Shown one piece after another: positions 19,055 through 30,016 of a stretch of DNA of 64,000 bases. Each line of letters begins with the position of its first letter. Position 1 is the stretch's first letter. The translations under genes were made by a program, and so were the position numbers. Location of the stretch: positions 112,609 through 176,608 of the forward strand of contig ABHC01000012.1 in the NCBI GenBank assembly GCA_000171835.1, in the 5' to 3' direction. Below the pieces are notes generated by a model that saw only the letters and a list, made by a program, of their open reading frames with translations, ran no database searches and was not told the origin of the DNA. The DNA is from an alpha proteobacterium BAL199 (GTDB taxonomy: Bacteria > Pseudomonadota > Alphaproteobacteria > Thalassobaculales > Thalassobaculaceae).

Positions 19055-19525
19055 TCATCGGTCCTTCAGCATCTCGTAGTGCGGGATGCCGTCCTCGTCA
19101 TACGGCCCATTCACCGCGTGATAGCCGAGGCTCTCATAGAATTCCTTCAGATAGGCCTGTCCGTTCAGCCGCACGGCTGGCGAACCAAATTGATCCTGAG
19201 TGAACCGATGGCACTCCGCCATGATCGCCCGTCCGAGGCCTCGACCGCGGCCCGTGGCCGTCGTCAGGATCCGGCCGATCGCGGTCTCGGCGTAGTAGTC
19301 GCCGGGCGCGAAGACCCGGGCCGAGGCCAGTAGCGGTGCATCAGGCGCATCGCCCTCATACCCGAACAGGTGCCAGGCGGCCGCATCTTTACCATCGATG
19401 TCCGGATAAGGGCATGTCTGCTCGACCACGAATACGTCCTGACGTGCTCTGAGTAGGGCGTAGAGCCGGTCGCGGTCCAGATCCTCCCAGCGGTACCAGC
19501 GCCATAGAACTGCGTTGTCGGTCAT
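19055..19525 (-). CDS. elaA: ElaA family GNAT N-acetyltransferase
   Basis: 156 aa. The segments LYALLRARQDVFVVEQTCPY (about 23-42), DIDGKD, and RGRGLGRAIM (acetyl-CoA loop) are typical of ElaA proteins. Its stop region lies downstream of, and its start overlaps by four bases, the end of the YibQ-like gene, so it is translated after it. The substrate of ElaA proteins is unknown. Confidence 0.85.
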   Translation of the reverse strand: MTDNAVLWRWYRWEDLDRDRLYALLRARQDVFVVEQTCPYPDIDGKDAAAWHLFGYEGDAPDAPLLASARVFAPGDYYAETAIGRILTTATGRGRGLGRAIMAECHRFTQDQFGSPAVRLNGQAYLKEFYESLGYHAVNGPYDEDGIPHYEMLKDR

Positions 19526-20634
19526 GGTCGCGCCGCCTGCTGCACTCCGCTTCCGGTGCGAGCCTGCAGCACCGCCGTCAGCGGTACCAGCACGAAACCA
19601 TCGGCCTTCGCCTTCGGTATCCAGGCTTCCAGAACATTCAAGGTCGCATCGCGCGGATGGCCGATCGCAATCGCCGTGCCGGTCGTCCGCGCCAGCCGCT
19701 CGGTCTGCGCCAGCCGCAACTCGACCTCCGCGGCCGTATCGGTGTTGTCCAGGAACACGTCCCGCTTGGTTGCGGGCACGCCGAGCGAACGCGCCACTTG
19801 CTCGCCCACGCTCTTCGGCGTCGTCACTGAGTCGAGGAACAGCAGTCCGTTGTTGCGCATCGCCTCGGCCACGATACGCATGCCGTCCGCGTTCTCGGTG
19901 AACAGGCTGCCCATGTGATTATTCACTCCGACGAACCCGTCGAACTGCTTGAGGCTCCAGTCGACGCGACGGGCCACCTCCTCCAGGCCCAGTTCCATAT
20001 CAAGCACGTTCGGGCCCGGGTCGGCGTCGTGGCCGTGCGGCTGCATCGGCAAATGCACAAGGAGTTCGTGTCCGCGACTGCGTGCCCTGCCGGTTTGCTC
20101 CGGCAGTTCGTTGGCATATGCCAGAAAGGCGAGTGTCAACGGTGCCGGCAGATCGATCGCGCGACCGCTGCGCCGTTTGTCGATCCCGAGATCGTCCAGC
20201 ACGATCGCGATCATCGGTCGGCCGTTCGCCGGCTCAGCGACCGCCGCAAACCGACGCCAAGCCGGAACGATCCCATCCGGGGGCGGGGCGCGCTGCAGTT
20301 CGGGCGGCGAAACCACATCCAGAGTTGGCGTATGCAACGCTGCTGGAACCGGCGCTGCGGGCGGGGTTTCCCGAACCGGTGGGCGCGGCAGTCGGATCGA
20401 CGGCACGCTCGCAGGCGGCACCACGGTTGCAGCAACTGACTTGGGAGTTTTTGGCGCTGCGGCCGTGGTCACTGGGGCAGATGTCGACGCAGGTCCCGAC
20501 ACCCAGGCACCGATCGCAATGCCGGTGCCGAACAATGCCCCAGCGCCGATCAGCACCGCTCCGGCACGGATCCACGATGACGCCGACGGCACCCGTCGTC
20601 GGTGAGCCTTTCGGGATGCCGCCCGCCTTGCCAT
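19522..20634 (-). CDS. Divergent polysaccharide deacetylase family protein (YibQ/DUF610)
   Basis: 370 aa. One membrane helix near the N-terminus (about 25-47, AGAVLIGAGALFGTGIAIGAWV) is followed by a Pro/Ala-rich linker (about 50-130) and a C-terminal catalytic-like domain. That domain has IAIVLDDLGID (about 143), GVNNHMGS and AIGHPRDAT, the three conserved blocks of the divergent polysaccharide deacetylase family. It should sit in the inner membrane with the domain in the periplasm. In many bacteria such genes follow a ctpA-type protease gene; here that neighbour is missing. It is divergent from trpG, 89 bp apart. Confidence 0.85.
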   Translation of the reverse strand: MARRAASRKAHRRRVPSASSWIRAGAVLIGAGALFGTGIAIGAWVSGPASTSAPVTTAAAPKTPKSVAATVVPPASVPSIRLPRPPVRETPPAAPVPAALHTPTLDVVSPPELQRAPPPDGIVPAWRRFAAVAEPANGRPMIAIVLDDLGIDKRRSGRAIDLPAPLTLAFLAYANELPEQTGRARSRGHELLVHLPMQPHGHDADPGPNVLDMELGLEEVARRVDWSLKQFDGFVGVNNHMGSLFTENADGMRIVAEAMRNNGLLFLDSVTTPKSVGEQVARSLGVPATKRDVFLDNTDTAAEVELRLAQTERLARTTGTAIAIGHPRDATLNVLEAWIPKAKADGFVLVPLTAVLQARTGSGVQQAARP

Positions 20635-20723
20635 GCTTGCTGCTTCCGTGCCGGTGGTCGGGTTGTTATGGTAGCAATGCCTCGTTGCGGCGCAATGTTA
20701 ACAAACTTTCACAAGCTGCTGAA

Positions 20724-21362
20724 ATGTTTATTCTGATCGATAACTACGACAGCTTCACATACAACCTCTACCATTTCCTGGGCGAGCTCGGCGCGCGATT
20801 CGAGGTGCATCGCAACGACCGGATCACGGTGGATGCGATCGAGGCAATGAATCCGCAAGGCATCGTCATCTCCCCCGGGCCCCGCGATCCGGACCACGCC
20901 GGAATCTGTGTGGAGTTGGTCGAGCGGCTGGCTCCGACAGTGCCGATGCTGGGGGTTTGCCTAGGGCACCAGACCATGGGCCAAGTCTATGGCGGAACGG
21001 TCTGCCGCGGTCCGATGCCGATGCACGGCAAGGTGTCGACGGTGCACACCGACGGCCGCGGCCTGTTCGAGGGCCTGCCCCGGGATTTTGAGGTCACGCG
21101 CTACCACTCGTTGGTCGTGGGCGACGAGCGATGGCCGGAGGTGCTGGAGAAGACCGCCTGGACCGATGACGGGGTCATCATGGGGCTGAAGCACCGTGAT
21201 TACCCGTGCTGGGGCGTCCAGTTTCATCCGGAGAGCCTTGCTTCCGAGCATGGCCACCGAATGCTTGCGAACTTCCTGCGTCTTGCCGGATTCAACGGCG
21301 CGCCCATTCAACCGATCGAAGAGATCGAGGCGCGTCTGAAACGGTCCGGGACCCACGGCTGA
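20724..21362 (+). CDS. trpG: Anthranilate synthase glutamine amidotransferase component
   Basis: 212 aa. Class I amidotransferase with catalytic Cys in GVCLGHQ and the His-Glu pair in VQFHPES, plus the N-terminal [13 protein letters not shown] of TrpG/PabA. It supplies ammonia from glutamine to TrpE, and could also serve PabB. The start is the ATG before FILID; no strong ribosome site is present. trpE is not beside it, while trpD follows after 8 bp. Confidence 0.93.
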   Translation: MFILIDNYDSFTYNLYHFLGELGARFEVHRNDRITVDAIEAMNPQGIVISPGPRDPDHAGICVELVERLAPTVPMLGVCLGHQTMGQVYGGTVCRGPMPMHGKVSTVHTDGRGLFEGLPRDFEVTRYHSLVVGDERWPEVLEKTAWTDDGVIMGLKHRDYPCWGVQFHPESLASEHGHRMLANFLRLAGFNGAPIQPIEEIEARLKRSGTHG

Positions 21363-21370
21363 AGAAGAAC

Positions 21371-22402
21371 ATGACCGGTGATATCCAAGACATGAAGGCG
21401 CTGATCGCCCGCGTGGCGGACGGTGCAACACTGACGGAATCCGAGGCGGAGAGTGCCTTCGACATCATCATGTCGGGCAACGCCACCCCGGCGCAGATGG
21501 GCGGCTTCCTGATGGCCCTGCGGGTTCGCGGCGAAACGGTGGCCGAGATCACGGGGGCGGCCCGCACCATGCGGGCCAAGGCGCTGAAGATCCCGACCCC
21601 GGAGGGTGCCATCGACACCGTCGGTACCGGCGGCGATGGGGCGAAGACCTTCAACATCTCGACCGCCGCGGCCTTTGTTGTGGCGGGCGCTGGTGTGGTG
21701 GTTGCCAAGCACGGCAATCGGGCCCTGTCGTCACGGGCCGGTGCCGCCGATGTGCTGACCCATCTCGGCGTCAACATCGACTGCGACATGACCCTGGTGC
21801 AGGCGGCCCTTGCTGAGGCCGGGATCTGCTTCTTCATGGCACCGCGTCACCACAGCGCCATGCGCCATGTCGGCGGCCCGCGGGTCGAACTCGGCACGCG
21901 CACGATCTTCAATATCCTGGGCCCGCTCTCGAACCCCGGCATGGTGAAGAACCAGTTGATCGGCGTGTTCTCGAAGAACTGGGTCCTTCCGATGGCCGAG
22001 ACCCTGCTGAAGCTCGGGTCCGAACGGGCCTGGGTGGTGCATGGCGACGGGTTGGACGAGGTCACCACGACCGGGGTGACAACCGTCGCGTCGCTCCAGG
22101 ACGGCAAGGTCGAGACTTTCGAGATCACTCCGGAGGACGCCGGCGTACCGCGCGCGACCGTCGATCAGGTGCGCGGCGGTGATCCGGAGCACAACGCGGT
22201 GGCGTTGCGGGCATTGCTGGACGGTGCTCCCGGACCATACCGCGACATCGTTCTGATGAACGCAGCCGGGGCGCTGATCGTGGCCGGCAAAGCAGCCACC
22301 CTCAAGGACGGAGTCGCGCTGGCGGCTGAAATGATCGACAGCGGCAAGGCCAAGGCCAAGCTGGAAGCTTTGGTTGCGGTCACCAACCGGGTGCTGCAAT
22401 GA
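21371..22402 (+). CDS. trpD: Anthranilate phosphoribosyltransferase
   Basis: 343 aa. The phosphoribosyl-pyrophosphate loop [15 protein letters not shown] (about 79-93), the KHGNRALSS motif (about 106-114) and NILGPLSNP are all intact. It joins anthranilate to PRPP in the second step of tryptophan synthesis. The gene is between trpG and trpC, with an ATGA overlap into trpC. An ATG seven codons in is an alternative start. Confidence 0.97.
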   Translation: MTGDIQDMKALIARVADGATLTESEAESAFDIIMSGNATPAQMGGFLMALRVRGETVAEITGAARTMRAKALKIPTPEGAIDTVGTGGDGAKTFNISTAAAFVVAGAGVVVAKHGNRALSSRAGAADVLTHLGVNIDCDMTLVQAALAEAGICFFMAPRHHSAMRHVGGPRVELGTRTIFNILGPLSNPGMVKNQLIGVFSKNWVLPMAETLLKLGSERAWVVHGDGLDEVTTTGVTTVASLQDGKVETFEITPEDAGVPRATVDQVRGGDPEHNAVALRALLDGAPGPYRDIVLMNAAGALIVAGKAATLKDGVALAAEMIDSGKAKAKLEALVAVTNRVLQ

Positions 22403-23205
22403 GCGACATCCTGGCCGAGATCTGTGCGCACAAACGCACCGAGATTGTCGCTCGAAAGGCGACCAACTCGTTCGCTGAGATGGAAACGACCGCGCGGGCG
22501 GCAAGTGCCCCGCGCGGCTTCGCGGAAGCCCTGCGGCGGGCGGCACGTGTCGGCTATGGCCTGATCGCCGAGATCAAGAAGGCGTCGCCGTCCAAGGGTC
22601 TGATCCGGGCCGACTTCGATCCGGCATCGCTGGCCTGTGCCTACGCTGCCGGCGGCGCCACTTGTCTGTCGGTGCTGACCGACGAGAAGTATTTTCAAGG
22701 CAATGACCGTTACCTCGCCGACGCCCACTCGACCGTCACGCTGCCGGTCCTGCGCAAGGATTTCATGCTGGACCCCTGGCAGGTGACGGAGGCGCGGGCG
22801 CTGGGCGCCGACTGCATCCTGATCATCATGGCTGCCCTGTCCGATGCCCAGGCCCAGGAGATTGAAACAGCCGCTCTCGGCTGGAACATGGATGTGTTGG
22901 TTGAGGTACACGACGCAGCCGAACTGGACCGCGCGCTGGCGCTGAAGTCGCCCCTGCTCGGCGTCAACAACCGCAACCTGAAGACCATGAAGACCGATCT
23001 GGCCACCACCGAGACGCTGGCCCATCGGGTTCCGGCGGACCGGATTCTGGTGGCGGAAAGCGGCCTGAACCACCCCGACGACTTGGCGCGCATGGCGAAG
23101 GTCGGCGCGCGCTGCTTCCTGGTCGGCGAATCGCTGATGCGCCAGTCCGACGTCACCGCCGCCACCCGTACCCTGCTGGCCGACCCGGTCGCAGCGGTGG
23201 CCTGA
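22399..23205 (+). CDS. trpC: Indole-3-glycerol phosphate synthase
   Basis: 268 aa (beta/alpha)8 barrel. Key motifs are [12 protein letters not shown] (about 55-66, catalytic Lys), LRKDFM (about 116-121) and GVNNRNLKT. It closes the indole ring after the PRA-isomerase step; it is not fused to TrpF. The ATG overlaps the trpD stop. moaC follows after 22 bp. Confidence 0.97.
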   Translation: MSDILAEICAHKRTEIVARKATNSFAEMETTARAASAPRGFAEALRRAARVGYGLIAEIKKASPSKGLIRADFDPASLACAYAAGGATCLSVLTDEKYFQGNDRYLADAHSTVTLPVLRKDFMLDPWQVTEARALGADCILIIMAALSDAQAQEIETAALGWNMDVLVEVHDAAELDRALALKSPLLGVNNRNLKTMKTDLATTETLAHRVPADRILVAESGLNHPDDLARMAKVGARCFLVGESLMRQSDVTAATRTLLADPVAAVA

Positions 23206-23227
23206 TCTTCAACGACGGCCGAGGACC

Positions 23228-23704
23228 ATGAGCGACCTCACCCATTTCGACGACTCCGGCCGCGCCCGTATGGTCGACGTCGGGGACAAGGCGATCACCG
23301 AGCGGACCGCCACAGCCCGGGGCTCGGTGCATTGCTCGGCGCAGACCATTGCCCTGATTCGCAGCGGCGGGGTGAAGAAGGGCGACGTACTGTCGGTTGC
23401 CCGCTTGGCCGGCATCATGGGCGCAAAGCGCACCCCCGACCTGATCCCGCTGTGCCACCCGCTCGCTCTCACCTCGGTCACGGTCGACCTGTCGGTCGAC
23501 GGCGACCGCAACACCGTGGACATCGAGGCAACGTGCCGGCTGAAAGGCCGCACCGGCGTCGAGATGGAGGCGTTGACCGCGGTCTCGATCGCTGCCCTCA
23601 CCGTCTATGACATGGTGAAGGCAGCCGACCGAACCATGCGGATCGGTGATATCCGGCTGGTGCACAAGGCCGGCGGCAAATCGGGAGACTTCCGTGGCGA
23701 GTGA
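23228..23704 (+). CDS. moaC: Cyclic pyranopterin monophosphate synthase MoaC
   Basis: 158 aa. The conserved blocks [22 protein letters not shown] (about 77-84) and [12 protein letters not shown] (about 113-124) are those of MoaC, which makes cyclic pyranopterin monophosphate in molybdenum cofactor synthesis. It overlaps moeA by 11 bp. Its placement after trpC is a conserved alphaproteobacterial arrangement. Confidence 0.97.
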   Translation: MSDLTHFDDSGRARMVDVGDKAITERTATARGSVHCSAQTIALIRSGGVKKGDVLSVARLAGIMGAKRTPDLIPLCHPLALTSVTVDLSVDGDRNTVDIEATCRLKGRTGVEMEALTAVSIAALTVYDMVKAADRTMRIGDIRLVHKAGGKSGDFRGE

Positions 23705-24947
23705 CCTGCTGCCGGTCGAGGACGCGCTGAGCCGGATCCTGGCGGCGCTGTCTCCGCTGCCCGCCGAAATGGTTCCGGTGTCCGAGGCCCTCGGGCGGGT
23801 GACCGCCGAGCCGATCCGCGCTCGCCGCACCCAGCCGCCCATGGCGGTCTCGGCGATGGATGGCTACGCCGTGCGGGCAATTGATGTGGCGAGTGTGCCG
23901 GCAACCCTGCGCCGCACGGGGTCAGCCCCGGCCGGCGGCCAGTTTGCCGGCACCGTCGGTGCTGGCGAAGCCGTGCGGATCTTCACCGGCGGCCCGGTTC
24001 CCGACGGCGCCGACACCATTGTCCTGCAGGAAGATGTCGATGCGTCCTCGGAAGAGGACGGCGCCGACGTTGTGGTCCGCGAGGGGGCGCCGGCCGGTAC
24101 CTTCATCCGGCCCGCTGGGCTGGACTTCAAGGGTGGTGACGTCGGCGTCCCGGCCGGCCGGCGCCTGTCGGCCCGCGACATTGGGCTGGCTGCCGCGATG
24201 AACGTTCCCTGGATCCGCGTCCATCGCCGCCCGCGGGTCGCCATCCTGTCGACCGGTGACGAAATCGTCAGGCCTGGTGAGTTGACCGACCCCAGCCGCA
24301 TCGTGTCGTCGAACGCTTACGCGTTGGCGGCCGTAGTGCGCGCCGTCGGCGGCGAGCCGGTCGATCTGGGGATCGCCCCCGACGACAGTGACGCGTTGCG
24401 GACACTGGCCGCCGGAGCGCGCGGCAGCGACCTGCTGGTCACCACCGGCGGCGCGTCGGTCGGCAGCCACGACCTCGTGCAATCGGCGCTTGGGGATACC
24501 GCGCTCGGCGCCGATGCGCTGAAGCTCGGGTTCTGGAAGATCGCCATGCGCCCGGGCAAACCGCTGATCTTTGGGCATCTCGGCCCCGTGCCCATGCTCG
24601 GCCTGCCCGGCAACCCGGTCTCGACCATGGTCTGCGCCACCGTGTTCCTGCGTCCTGCACTTGAGCGTCTGCTCGGTCTGCCGGAGAACTCAACGGCTCT
24701 TGTGGAGGCTGTTCTGGCCGTGGACCTGAAACCGAACGACCGCCGCCAGGACTACCTGCGCGCCACATCGGTGCCCGGGCCGGACGGCCGCCGAATGGTC
24801 ACACCGTTCGACCGACAGGACAGTTCGATGATGTCCCGTCTTGCCGGGGCCGATTGCCTGGTGGTGCGGCCGCCGCACGACCCGGCGCGCCGCCGTGGCG
24901 ATACCGTCGGCATTCTACCTTTAGACGGCGGGTTTCTCTCGATCTGA
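23694..24947 (+). CDS. moeA: Molybdopterin molybdenumtransferase MoeA
   Basis: 417 aa from a GTG start with GGGAG about 6 nt upstream, inside the end of moaC. It has the [13 protein letters not shown] segment (about 50-62), [15 protein letters not shown] (about 99-113) and the STGDEIV and TTGGASVG blocks of the MPT-binding domain. It inserts molybdate into adenylated molybdopterin. Full length, no oddities. Confidence 0.96.
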   Translation: MASDLLPVEDALSRILAALSPLPAEMVPVSEALGRVTAEPIRARRTQPPMAVSAMDGYAVRAIDVASVPATLRRTGSAPAGGQFAGTVGAGEAVRIFTGGPVPDGADTIVLQEDVDASSEEDGADVVVREGAPAGTFIRPAGLDFKGGDVGVPAGRRLSARDIGLAAAMNVPWIRVHRRPRVAILSTGDEIVRPGELTDPSRIVSSNAYALAAVVRAVGGEPVDLGIAPDDSDALRTLAAGARGSDLLVTTGGASVGSHDLVQSALGDTALGADALKLGFWKIAMRPGKPLIFGHLGPVPMLGLPGNPVSTMVCATVFLRPALERLLGLPENSTALVEAVLAVDLKPNDRRQDYLRATSVPGPDGRRMVTPFDRQDSSMMSRLAGADCLVVRPPHDPARRRGDTVGILPLDGGFLSI

Positions 24948-25027
24948 GACAATCGCCTCGCAACTCCGTGTCGATGCTTGATTTTTCTTGACCTTCCGTG
25001 GAGATCAAAAGTAGAACATTCACACCT

Positions 25028-25042
25028 GTACTGCTTTTGTTC
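25028..25042 (+). promoter_or_regulatory. Candidate LexA box upstream of lexA
   Basis: GTAC-TGCTTTT-GTTC matches the alphaproteobacterial LexA direct repeat GTTC-N7-GTTC at seven of eight positions, with the T-rich spacer end usual in that group (TTTGTTC). It lies 38 bp upstream of the lexA ATG. No exact GTTC-N7-GTTC occurs in the moeA-lexA gap. Confidence 0.45.
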
Positions 25043-25079
25043 GCGCCAGCTTGGGGCGATTGATCGGGAGATGCGGACG

Positions 25080-25805
25080 ATGCTTACCAGGAAGCAACAT
25101 GAGTTGTTGGCCTTCATCCAGAAGCGGATCGAAGAGTCCGGGGTATCCCCGTCTTTCGACGAGATGAAGGACGCGCTCGACCTGAAATCCAAGTCCGGCA
25201 TCCACCGCTTGATCACTGCCTTGGAAGAACGTGGCTTCATCCGGCGGCTGGCGCATCGCGCCCGGGCGCTTGAAGTGTTGCGGACGGCGGACCAGGTCGT
25301 TGCACGCGGCGCCCGGTCGGATCGCCCCGCGGCGCGCGGTTTCACTCCCAATGTGATCCCCGGAAACTTTCCTTTCCGCGGCGATCCGCCGGTGGCTGCC
25401 CCCACTCCTGGTGAGGGACCGGAGAGCATTGATCTGCCGATGTACGGCCGGATCGCTGCCGGCACACCAATCGAGGCGTTGCGCGACCCATCGACCTCCA
25501 TCGCCGTACCGGCGTCCATGCTGGTTGGCGGCGATCATTATGCGTTGGAAGTGTCGGGGGATTCGATGATCGACGCCGGGATTCTCGACGGCGATACCAT
25601 CATCATCCGGCAGTGCGATACCGCAGAGAATGGATCGATCGTAGTCGCACTAGTCGACGAGCAGGAAGCAACGCTGAAGCGGCTGCGCCGAAAAGGCCAG
25701 TCGATCGCCCTGGAGCCCGCTAACTCGGCGTATGAAACGCGAATCTTCGGTCCAGATCGCGTGAAGGTTCAGGGAAAGCTTGTCGGCCTGCTGCGGCAGT
25801 ATTGA
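25080..25805 (+). CDS. lexA: LexA repressor
   Basis: 241 aa. The N-terminal winged helix begins [14 protein letters not shown] with [21 protein letters not shown] (about 26-46) as the DNA-contact region. The C-terminal S24 autoprotease domain has the cleavage site Ala-Gly in RIAAGTP (about 121-127), the catalytic Ser in [10 protein letters not shown] and the Lys in EEQEA-like ATLKRL. It represses SOS genes until RecA filaments trigger self-cleavage. The ATG at 25080 has GGGAG 9 nt upstream; an ATG three codons earlier is less well spaced. Confidence 0.96.
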   Translation: MLTRKQHELLAFIQKRIEESGVSPSFDEMKDALDLKSKSGIHRLITALEERGFIRRLAHRARALEVLRTADQVVARGARSDRPAARGFTPNVIPGNFPFRGDPPVAAPTPGEGPESIDLPMYGRIAAGTPIEALRDPSTSIAVPASMLVGGDHYALEVSGDSMIDAGILDGDTIIIRQCDTAENGSIVVALVDEQEATLKRLRRKGQSIALEPANSAYETRIFGPDRVKVQGKLVGLLRQY

Positions 25806-25852
25806 ACGTTCATGCCAGTCCGGGTCTGCAACCGCGCCGACAGGCGTTTCTT

Positions 25853-26161
25853 TCAGGCGCCCTGAGGGCGGCCAAACAGCTTTCCAAGATCAGCCAGCAC
25901 AACCTCAGGCTGACGCTGCCGATCAGCATCGTTCGCACGAGCGCGCTCGACATGCGCCTTCTCGATGGCATTGCTCTTGATCTGCTTGCGATTGGACACT
26001 GAGATCTGCCGGAACATCGAACTGGCCCAACGATCCTTGCTTTCATCCTCGATCTTGCCCGCCTGCACGACCGCGACGTAGGCAAGATTGCGCTTGCCGA
26101 CAACATCGGCAACAGCATCCCCGAGAATGGTAAAAGACCGCTTCCGCAGCGAATCCGGCAT
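25853..26161 (-). CDS. Hypothetical small protein
   Basis: 102 aa, family not recognised. GGGGAG lies 9 nt before the ATG (MPDSLRKRSF). The protein is highly charged, soluble, without membrane segment or signal; it contains FTILGDAVADVVGKRNLAYVAVVQAG followed by a basic region (NRKQIKSNAIEKAHVERARA, about 54-73). It is convergent with lexA (48 bp between stops) and lies 120 bp from the end of comEC, same strand. Good ribosome site and sensible composition favour a real gene, but it could be a remnant. Confidence 0.45.
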   Translation of the reverse strand: MPDSLRKRSFTILGDAVADVVGKRNLAYVAVVQAGKIEDESKDRWASSMFRQISVSNRKQIKSNAIEKAHVERARANDADRQRQPEVVLADLGKLFGRPQGA

Positions 26162-26282
26162 CGCAAGCAACTCCCCAGCCTGACTTGTTAGCCGCTACCC
26201 CCGTAAGCGGATGCTGATTGTTACAGCATTTCAGCCCATCGGTCCACATTTAGTACTCATTCCAGGTATTTCCAGGCCGATC

Positions 26283-28469
26283 TCAATGCGCCGTCACCCA
26301 TGGCCGGTCGCCACGGTCGGCGCCCACTGACCGGATGCGCGCTCCGTTTGCAGACAACCACACAGCGTGAGCTCCGTTGCGCCTGAGATCCGATCGGTCA
26401 ATGACGATGACGGATCCAGGACAACTTCGGCGAAAATGCACGCCGGTCACGATGAGATCCGCGTAACCACAATCCTCAATCGCCGCTTCTGGCGAAGCCG
26501 GCACGGCTAGGATCATTCCATTCACCTGCACGACGCAGCCTAGCCCGTCGCAAGCGAAGCGCTCGGACGGCTCCGCCTGATCGGCTTGCCGGAAACTCGC
26601 TTCTGGGCTTCCGCCCCACCATCGTCGCCAGGCGTCCCGAACAAAGCCGCTGCCACGCTCCTGCGATACCAGCCATCCCTGTCCTTCGACATGAACCGCG
26701 GATAGTTTGCCGTCCGCGGAGATCAGCGCATCCGGCGGGCGGTCAAGGACAGACCAGATACCAGCGCCCCCCACGATCGCAACTCCAAGCCAACGGATCG
26801 CCGTTCGCCAGATTGCAAGCCACAATCCACCAAGAGCCAGTACCGCGAGCGGTCCTGTGCCCAAGGCAGCCACTCCGATCGCGGTCAGAGGGCCGTCCGA
26901 TGCCGCGTTCGCAGCCCACAAAGTAGCGTCAATGCCCCATCCCATCAGCGTCAACGGGCCGGCTTCCAGTCCGAACGGCATGGCAACAAGGGATGCGACA
27001 CCCGCCGGCATGGTGACGAACGCGGTGACTGGAACGGCCACGACATTGGCGACCGCCCCCATAACCGGCACCTGTTGGAAGTGGTGGGTGACAATGGGTG
27101 AGGTGACGAGCGATGCGACCACGGAGGTGGCCACCACTCCAAGCAGGTACAGGAGAACCCACCGAACTGCACCGAAACGGCGAGAACGTCGGAAGCCTGG
27201 GCGCCCGGACTTGACTTCCCAAACAGCGACCAGCGCCGTCACAGCGGCAAACGACAATTGAAAGCTCGGTCCGGTTAGGCTCTCCGGCGCCATCAACAGC
27301 ACGGCAGCGGCCGCCCACGCGACCATATGCAGACTGACCGCCTCGCGGTCCAGAAGGACGGCGCCTAGCACCAGCCCGGTCATCAGAAACGCCCGCTGGG
27401 TGGGAACCGGTGCGCCGGCCAGCAGGAGGTACAATCCAGCTGCCGCGAAGGCCGCGACCGCAGCCCATTTCTTGATCGGTCGGCCGAGGGCTATCGCTGG
27501 ACAGGCCGCCAGCGCTACGCGCACGACAGCGAACACGGTGCCGGCGACCAGCCCCATGTGCAACCCTGAGATCGCCAGCAGATGTGCAAGCCCAGTTTGG
27601 CGGAACGCGGCAGCCGTCGGCTCGTCGATTCCCGCCCGGTCGCCCACCAACATCGCTGCCGCAATCGAGCCCGCCGGGTCCGACAATCCAGCGCGGATCC
27701 GGCGAGTGACGGCATCCCGAATCCCGTCGACCGCCTCCCACGCACGGCCATCCCAACGCGCCGATCCGCGACCTAAGACCGACACCGGCCCAACCGCAAA
27801 TCCGACTGCACCAATACCCCGGAAGAAAGCATCGCGCTGAAAGTCGAACGCACCGGGCGCGACCGGTGCTGACGGCGGCCGAAGACGAGCGCGCATCCGG
27901 ATCCGATCACCGATCCCGATCGTGGAGGCGCTGGACAGGACCAGCCGCATCGACACTGCCACCCGTGCACCTGACGGGGTTCGATCCCCGACGCCCCTCC
28001 CTACGAGGTGGATCTCAGACAAGGTCAGACGCCAATCGGATGGCCGCCTCTCGATGGCCACTATCCGGCCGTCCATCTCCGCCCACAGATCGCGATGCAA
28101 CATAACTGTCGCTACGGTTCGCGTTCGCAGTTCAGCGGCCGAGAACCCGATACACATCGCGACCACGAGCAGAGCGATCCACCCCGGAACCGGCCACCGC
28201 CGCAGCAACAGGGCTATCCCGATGGCAGCGAGCGCTCCAGCCGGGCCTACCCAGACAGGGGGCTCTACCGGAAGCGCAAAGTACCCGCCGATTCCTGCAG
28301 CCAACGCCACCGGCAGCCAGAGCAGCCTGCGCGGAGCCTCCCGGCGGGCAAGACCCTGAACACGCTGCCAAGCGATAGAAGAAATCCACCACGGTGTGTA
28401 CACCGACGCCGGACGGAGCCCCCCATGCTGCGTCGGTCGCCTCAGATTGGACGTTGTGCTAAAGACCAC
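26283..28469 (-). CDS. comEC: ComEC/Rec2 family competence membrane protein
   Basis: 728 aa from a GTG start. A DUF4131-type N-terminal region is followed by the Competence domain ([31 protein letters not shown] at about 290-310) and many transmembrane helices up to about 570. ComEC forms the DNA-uptake channel of the inner membrane. The C-terminal soluble part (about 585-728) lacks the metal-binding HxHxDH motif seen in versions with a metallo-beta-lactamase nuclease domain. It is divergent from gltX. No other competence genes are in the window. Confidence 0.9.
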   Translation of the reverse strand: MVFSTTSNLRRPTQHGGLRPASVYTPWWISSIAWQRVQGLARREAPRRLLWLPVALAAGIGGYFALPVEPPVWVGPAGALAAIGIALLLRRWPVPGWIALLVVAMCIGFSAAELRTRTVATVMLHRDLWAEMDGRIVAIERRPSDWRLTLSEIHLVGRGVGDRTPSGARVAVSMRLVLSSASTIGIGDRIRMRARLRPPSAPVAPGAFDFQRDAFFRGIGAVGFAVGPVSVLGRGSARWDGRAWEAVDGIRDAVTRRIRAGLSDPAGSIAAAMLVGDRAGIDEPTAAAFRQTGLAHLLAISGLHMGLVAGTVFAVVRVALAACPAIALGRPIKKWAAVAAFAAAGLYLLLAGAPVPTQRAFLMTGLVLGAVLLDREAVSLHMVAWAAAAVLLMAPESLTGPSFQLSFAAVTALVAVWEVKSGRPGFRRSRRFGAVRWVLLYLLGVVATSVVASLVTSPIVTHHFQQVPVMGAVANVVAVPVTAFVTMPAGVASLVAMPFGLEAGPLTLMGWGIDATLWAANAASDGPLTAIGVAALGTGPLAVLALGGLWLAIWRTAIRWLGVAIVGGAGIWSVLDRPPDALISADGKLSAVHVEGQGWLVSQERGSGFVRDAWRRWWGGSPEASFRQADQAEPSERFACDGLGCVVQVNGMILAVPASPEAAIEDCGYADLIVTGVHFRRSCPGSVIVIDRSDLRRNGAHAVWLSANGARIRSVGADRGDRPWVTAH

Positions 28470-28528
28470 GGCTCTCCCATCTAGGGGCCTGTTCGCCCCC
28501 TGCCCGCAACGTGAACGAGCCGCGCCTC

Positions 28529-29944
28529 ATGACTGTCGTCACCCGTTTCGCGCCGTCGCCCACCGGCTACCTGCACATCGGCGGTGCCCGAACCGCGTTG
28601 TTCAACTGGCTGTTCTCCCGCCACCACGGCGGCACATACCGTTTGCGGATCGAAGACACCGATCGCCAACGTTCGACTAAGGAAGCCGTAGGCGCGATCC
28701 TCGACGGTCTGAACTGGCTTGGCCTGTCGGGTGATGGCGAGATCGTGTTCCAGTCGGAGCGAGCGCCGCGCCACGCCGAAGTCGCCTACGCGCTCCTTGA
28801 GCAAGGCAAGGCCTACCGATGCTATTGTTCGCCCGAGGAACTGGCCGCGATGCGCGACGCCGCAAAGGCCGAGGGCCGGTCAATCCGCTATGACGGGCGC
28901 TGGCGCGACCGCGATCCTGCTGACGCTCCCCCCGGGGTTGATCCGGTCATTCGCATCAAGGCACCGCTCGACGGCGAGATGACGATTGCCGACGCGGTCC
29001 AGGGCAACGTGACCGTTCCGCACTCCCAACTCGACGACATGATCCTGCTGCGCGCCGACGGTTCGCCGACCTACATGCATTCGGTCGTGGTCGATGACCA
29101 CGACATGGGCATAACCCATGTGATCCGGGGCGATGATCATCTGAACAACGCGTTCCGGCAGTCATTGATCTATCAGGCGATGGGATGGAATCTGCCGGTG
29201 TTCGCGCACATTCCTCTGATCCACGGCGCCGACGGGGCCAAATTCTCCAAGCGTCACGGCGCACTCGGAGTCGATGCCTATCGCGACATGGGCTACCTGC
29301 CGGAAGCGATGCAGAACTATCTGCTGCGCCTCGGCTGGGGCCACGGCGACGACGAGATCATCTCCGCGGAACAGGCGATCGAATGGTTCGACCTGGACGG
29401 CATCGGCCGGGCAGCGTCACGTTTCGACTTCGACAAGCTCGGCAGCGTCAATGGCCACTACATCCGCGAAGCCGACGATGATCGCCTTACCGGACTGGTC
29501 GCCGAGAAACTGGCTGCTGACCCAACGCTCACTATCGACGCTGAGGCACGACGCCGTGTTCGTGCGGGCATGGCCGGCCTGAAGGAGCGGGCGAAAACGA
29601 TCGTGGAACTTGCCGAAAAGGCACGGTTCTATGTGGCACCGCTGCCACTGGTCATCGAACCCAAGGCTGCCGCTCATCTCGACGAGAGCGGGTTGACGGC
29701 GCTTGCGGGCCTTGCGCCGCACCTGGAGGCGCTTACGTCATTCGATGAAGCCGCCATCGAGGGTGCCGTGCGTCGATACGCCGAGGAAAGCAATCTCAAG
29801 CTCGGGAAAGTTGCCCAGCCGCTTCGCGCCGCGGTAACCGGATCGACCACCTCGCCAGGAATTTTCGAGGTTCTGGCAGCGCTCGGAAAGTCCGAGTCGC
29901 TGCAGCGCATCAATGCAGTTTGCGCAGTGCACACTAACGGATAA
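28529..29944 (+). CDS. gltX: Glutamate--tRNA ligase
   Basis: 471 aa. Class I synthetase with the HIGH-type signature in [12 protein letters not shown] and the KMSKS-type [11 protein letters not shown] loop; IEDTDRQRS and [16 protein letters not shown] are also standard. It charges tRNA(Glu), and in organisms without GlnS also tRNA(Gln). A GTG six codons upstream (28511) is an alternative start; the ATG gives the typical N-terminus [11 protein letters not shown]. It is divergent from comEC and 72 bp before gltA. Confidence 0.96.
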   Translation: MTVVTRFAPSPTGYLHIGGARTALFNWLFSRHHGGTYRLRIEDTDRQRSTKEAVGAILDGLNWLGLSGDGEIVFQSERAPRHAEVAYALLEQGKAYRCYCSPEELAAMRDAAKAEGRSIRYDGRWRDRDPADAPPGVDPVIRIKAPLDGEMTIADAVQGNVTVPHSQLDDMILLRADGSPTYMHSVVVDDHDMGITHVIRGDDHLNNAFRQSLIYQAMGWNLPVFAHIPLIHGADGAKFSKRHGALGVDAYRDMGYLPEAMQNYLLRLGWGHGDDEIISAEQAIEWFDLDGIGRAASRFDFDKLGSVNGHYIREADDDRLTGLVAEKLAADPTLTIDAEARRRVRAGMAGLKERAKTIVELAEKARFYVAPLPLVIEPKAAAHLDESGLTALAGLAPHLEALTSFDEAAIEGAVRRYAEESNLKLGKVAQPLRAAVTGSTTSPGIFEVLAALGKSESLQRINAVCAVHTNG

Positions 29945-30016
29945 GATCGGCGGCCGGTCCGGCGGAACCATACTGTTCCTCGCTACGGACTGCCTGCGAC
30001 ACAGGGGACGGAAATC

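Noticed and set aside
25858..25870. Small G+C-rich palindrome in the lexA-hypothetical gene gap
   Set aside because: A 5-bp stem without a T-run and partly inside the hypothetical gene; too weak for a terminator.
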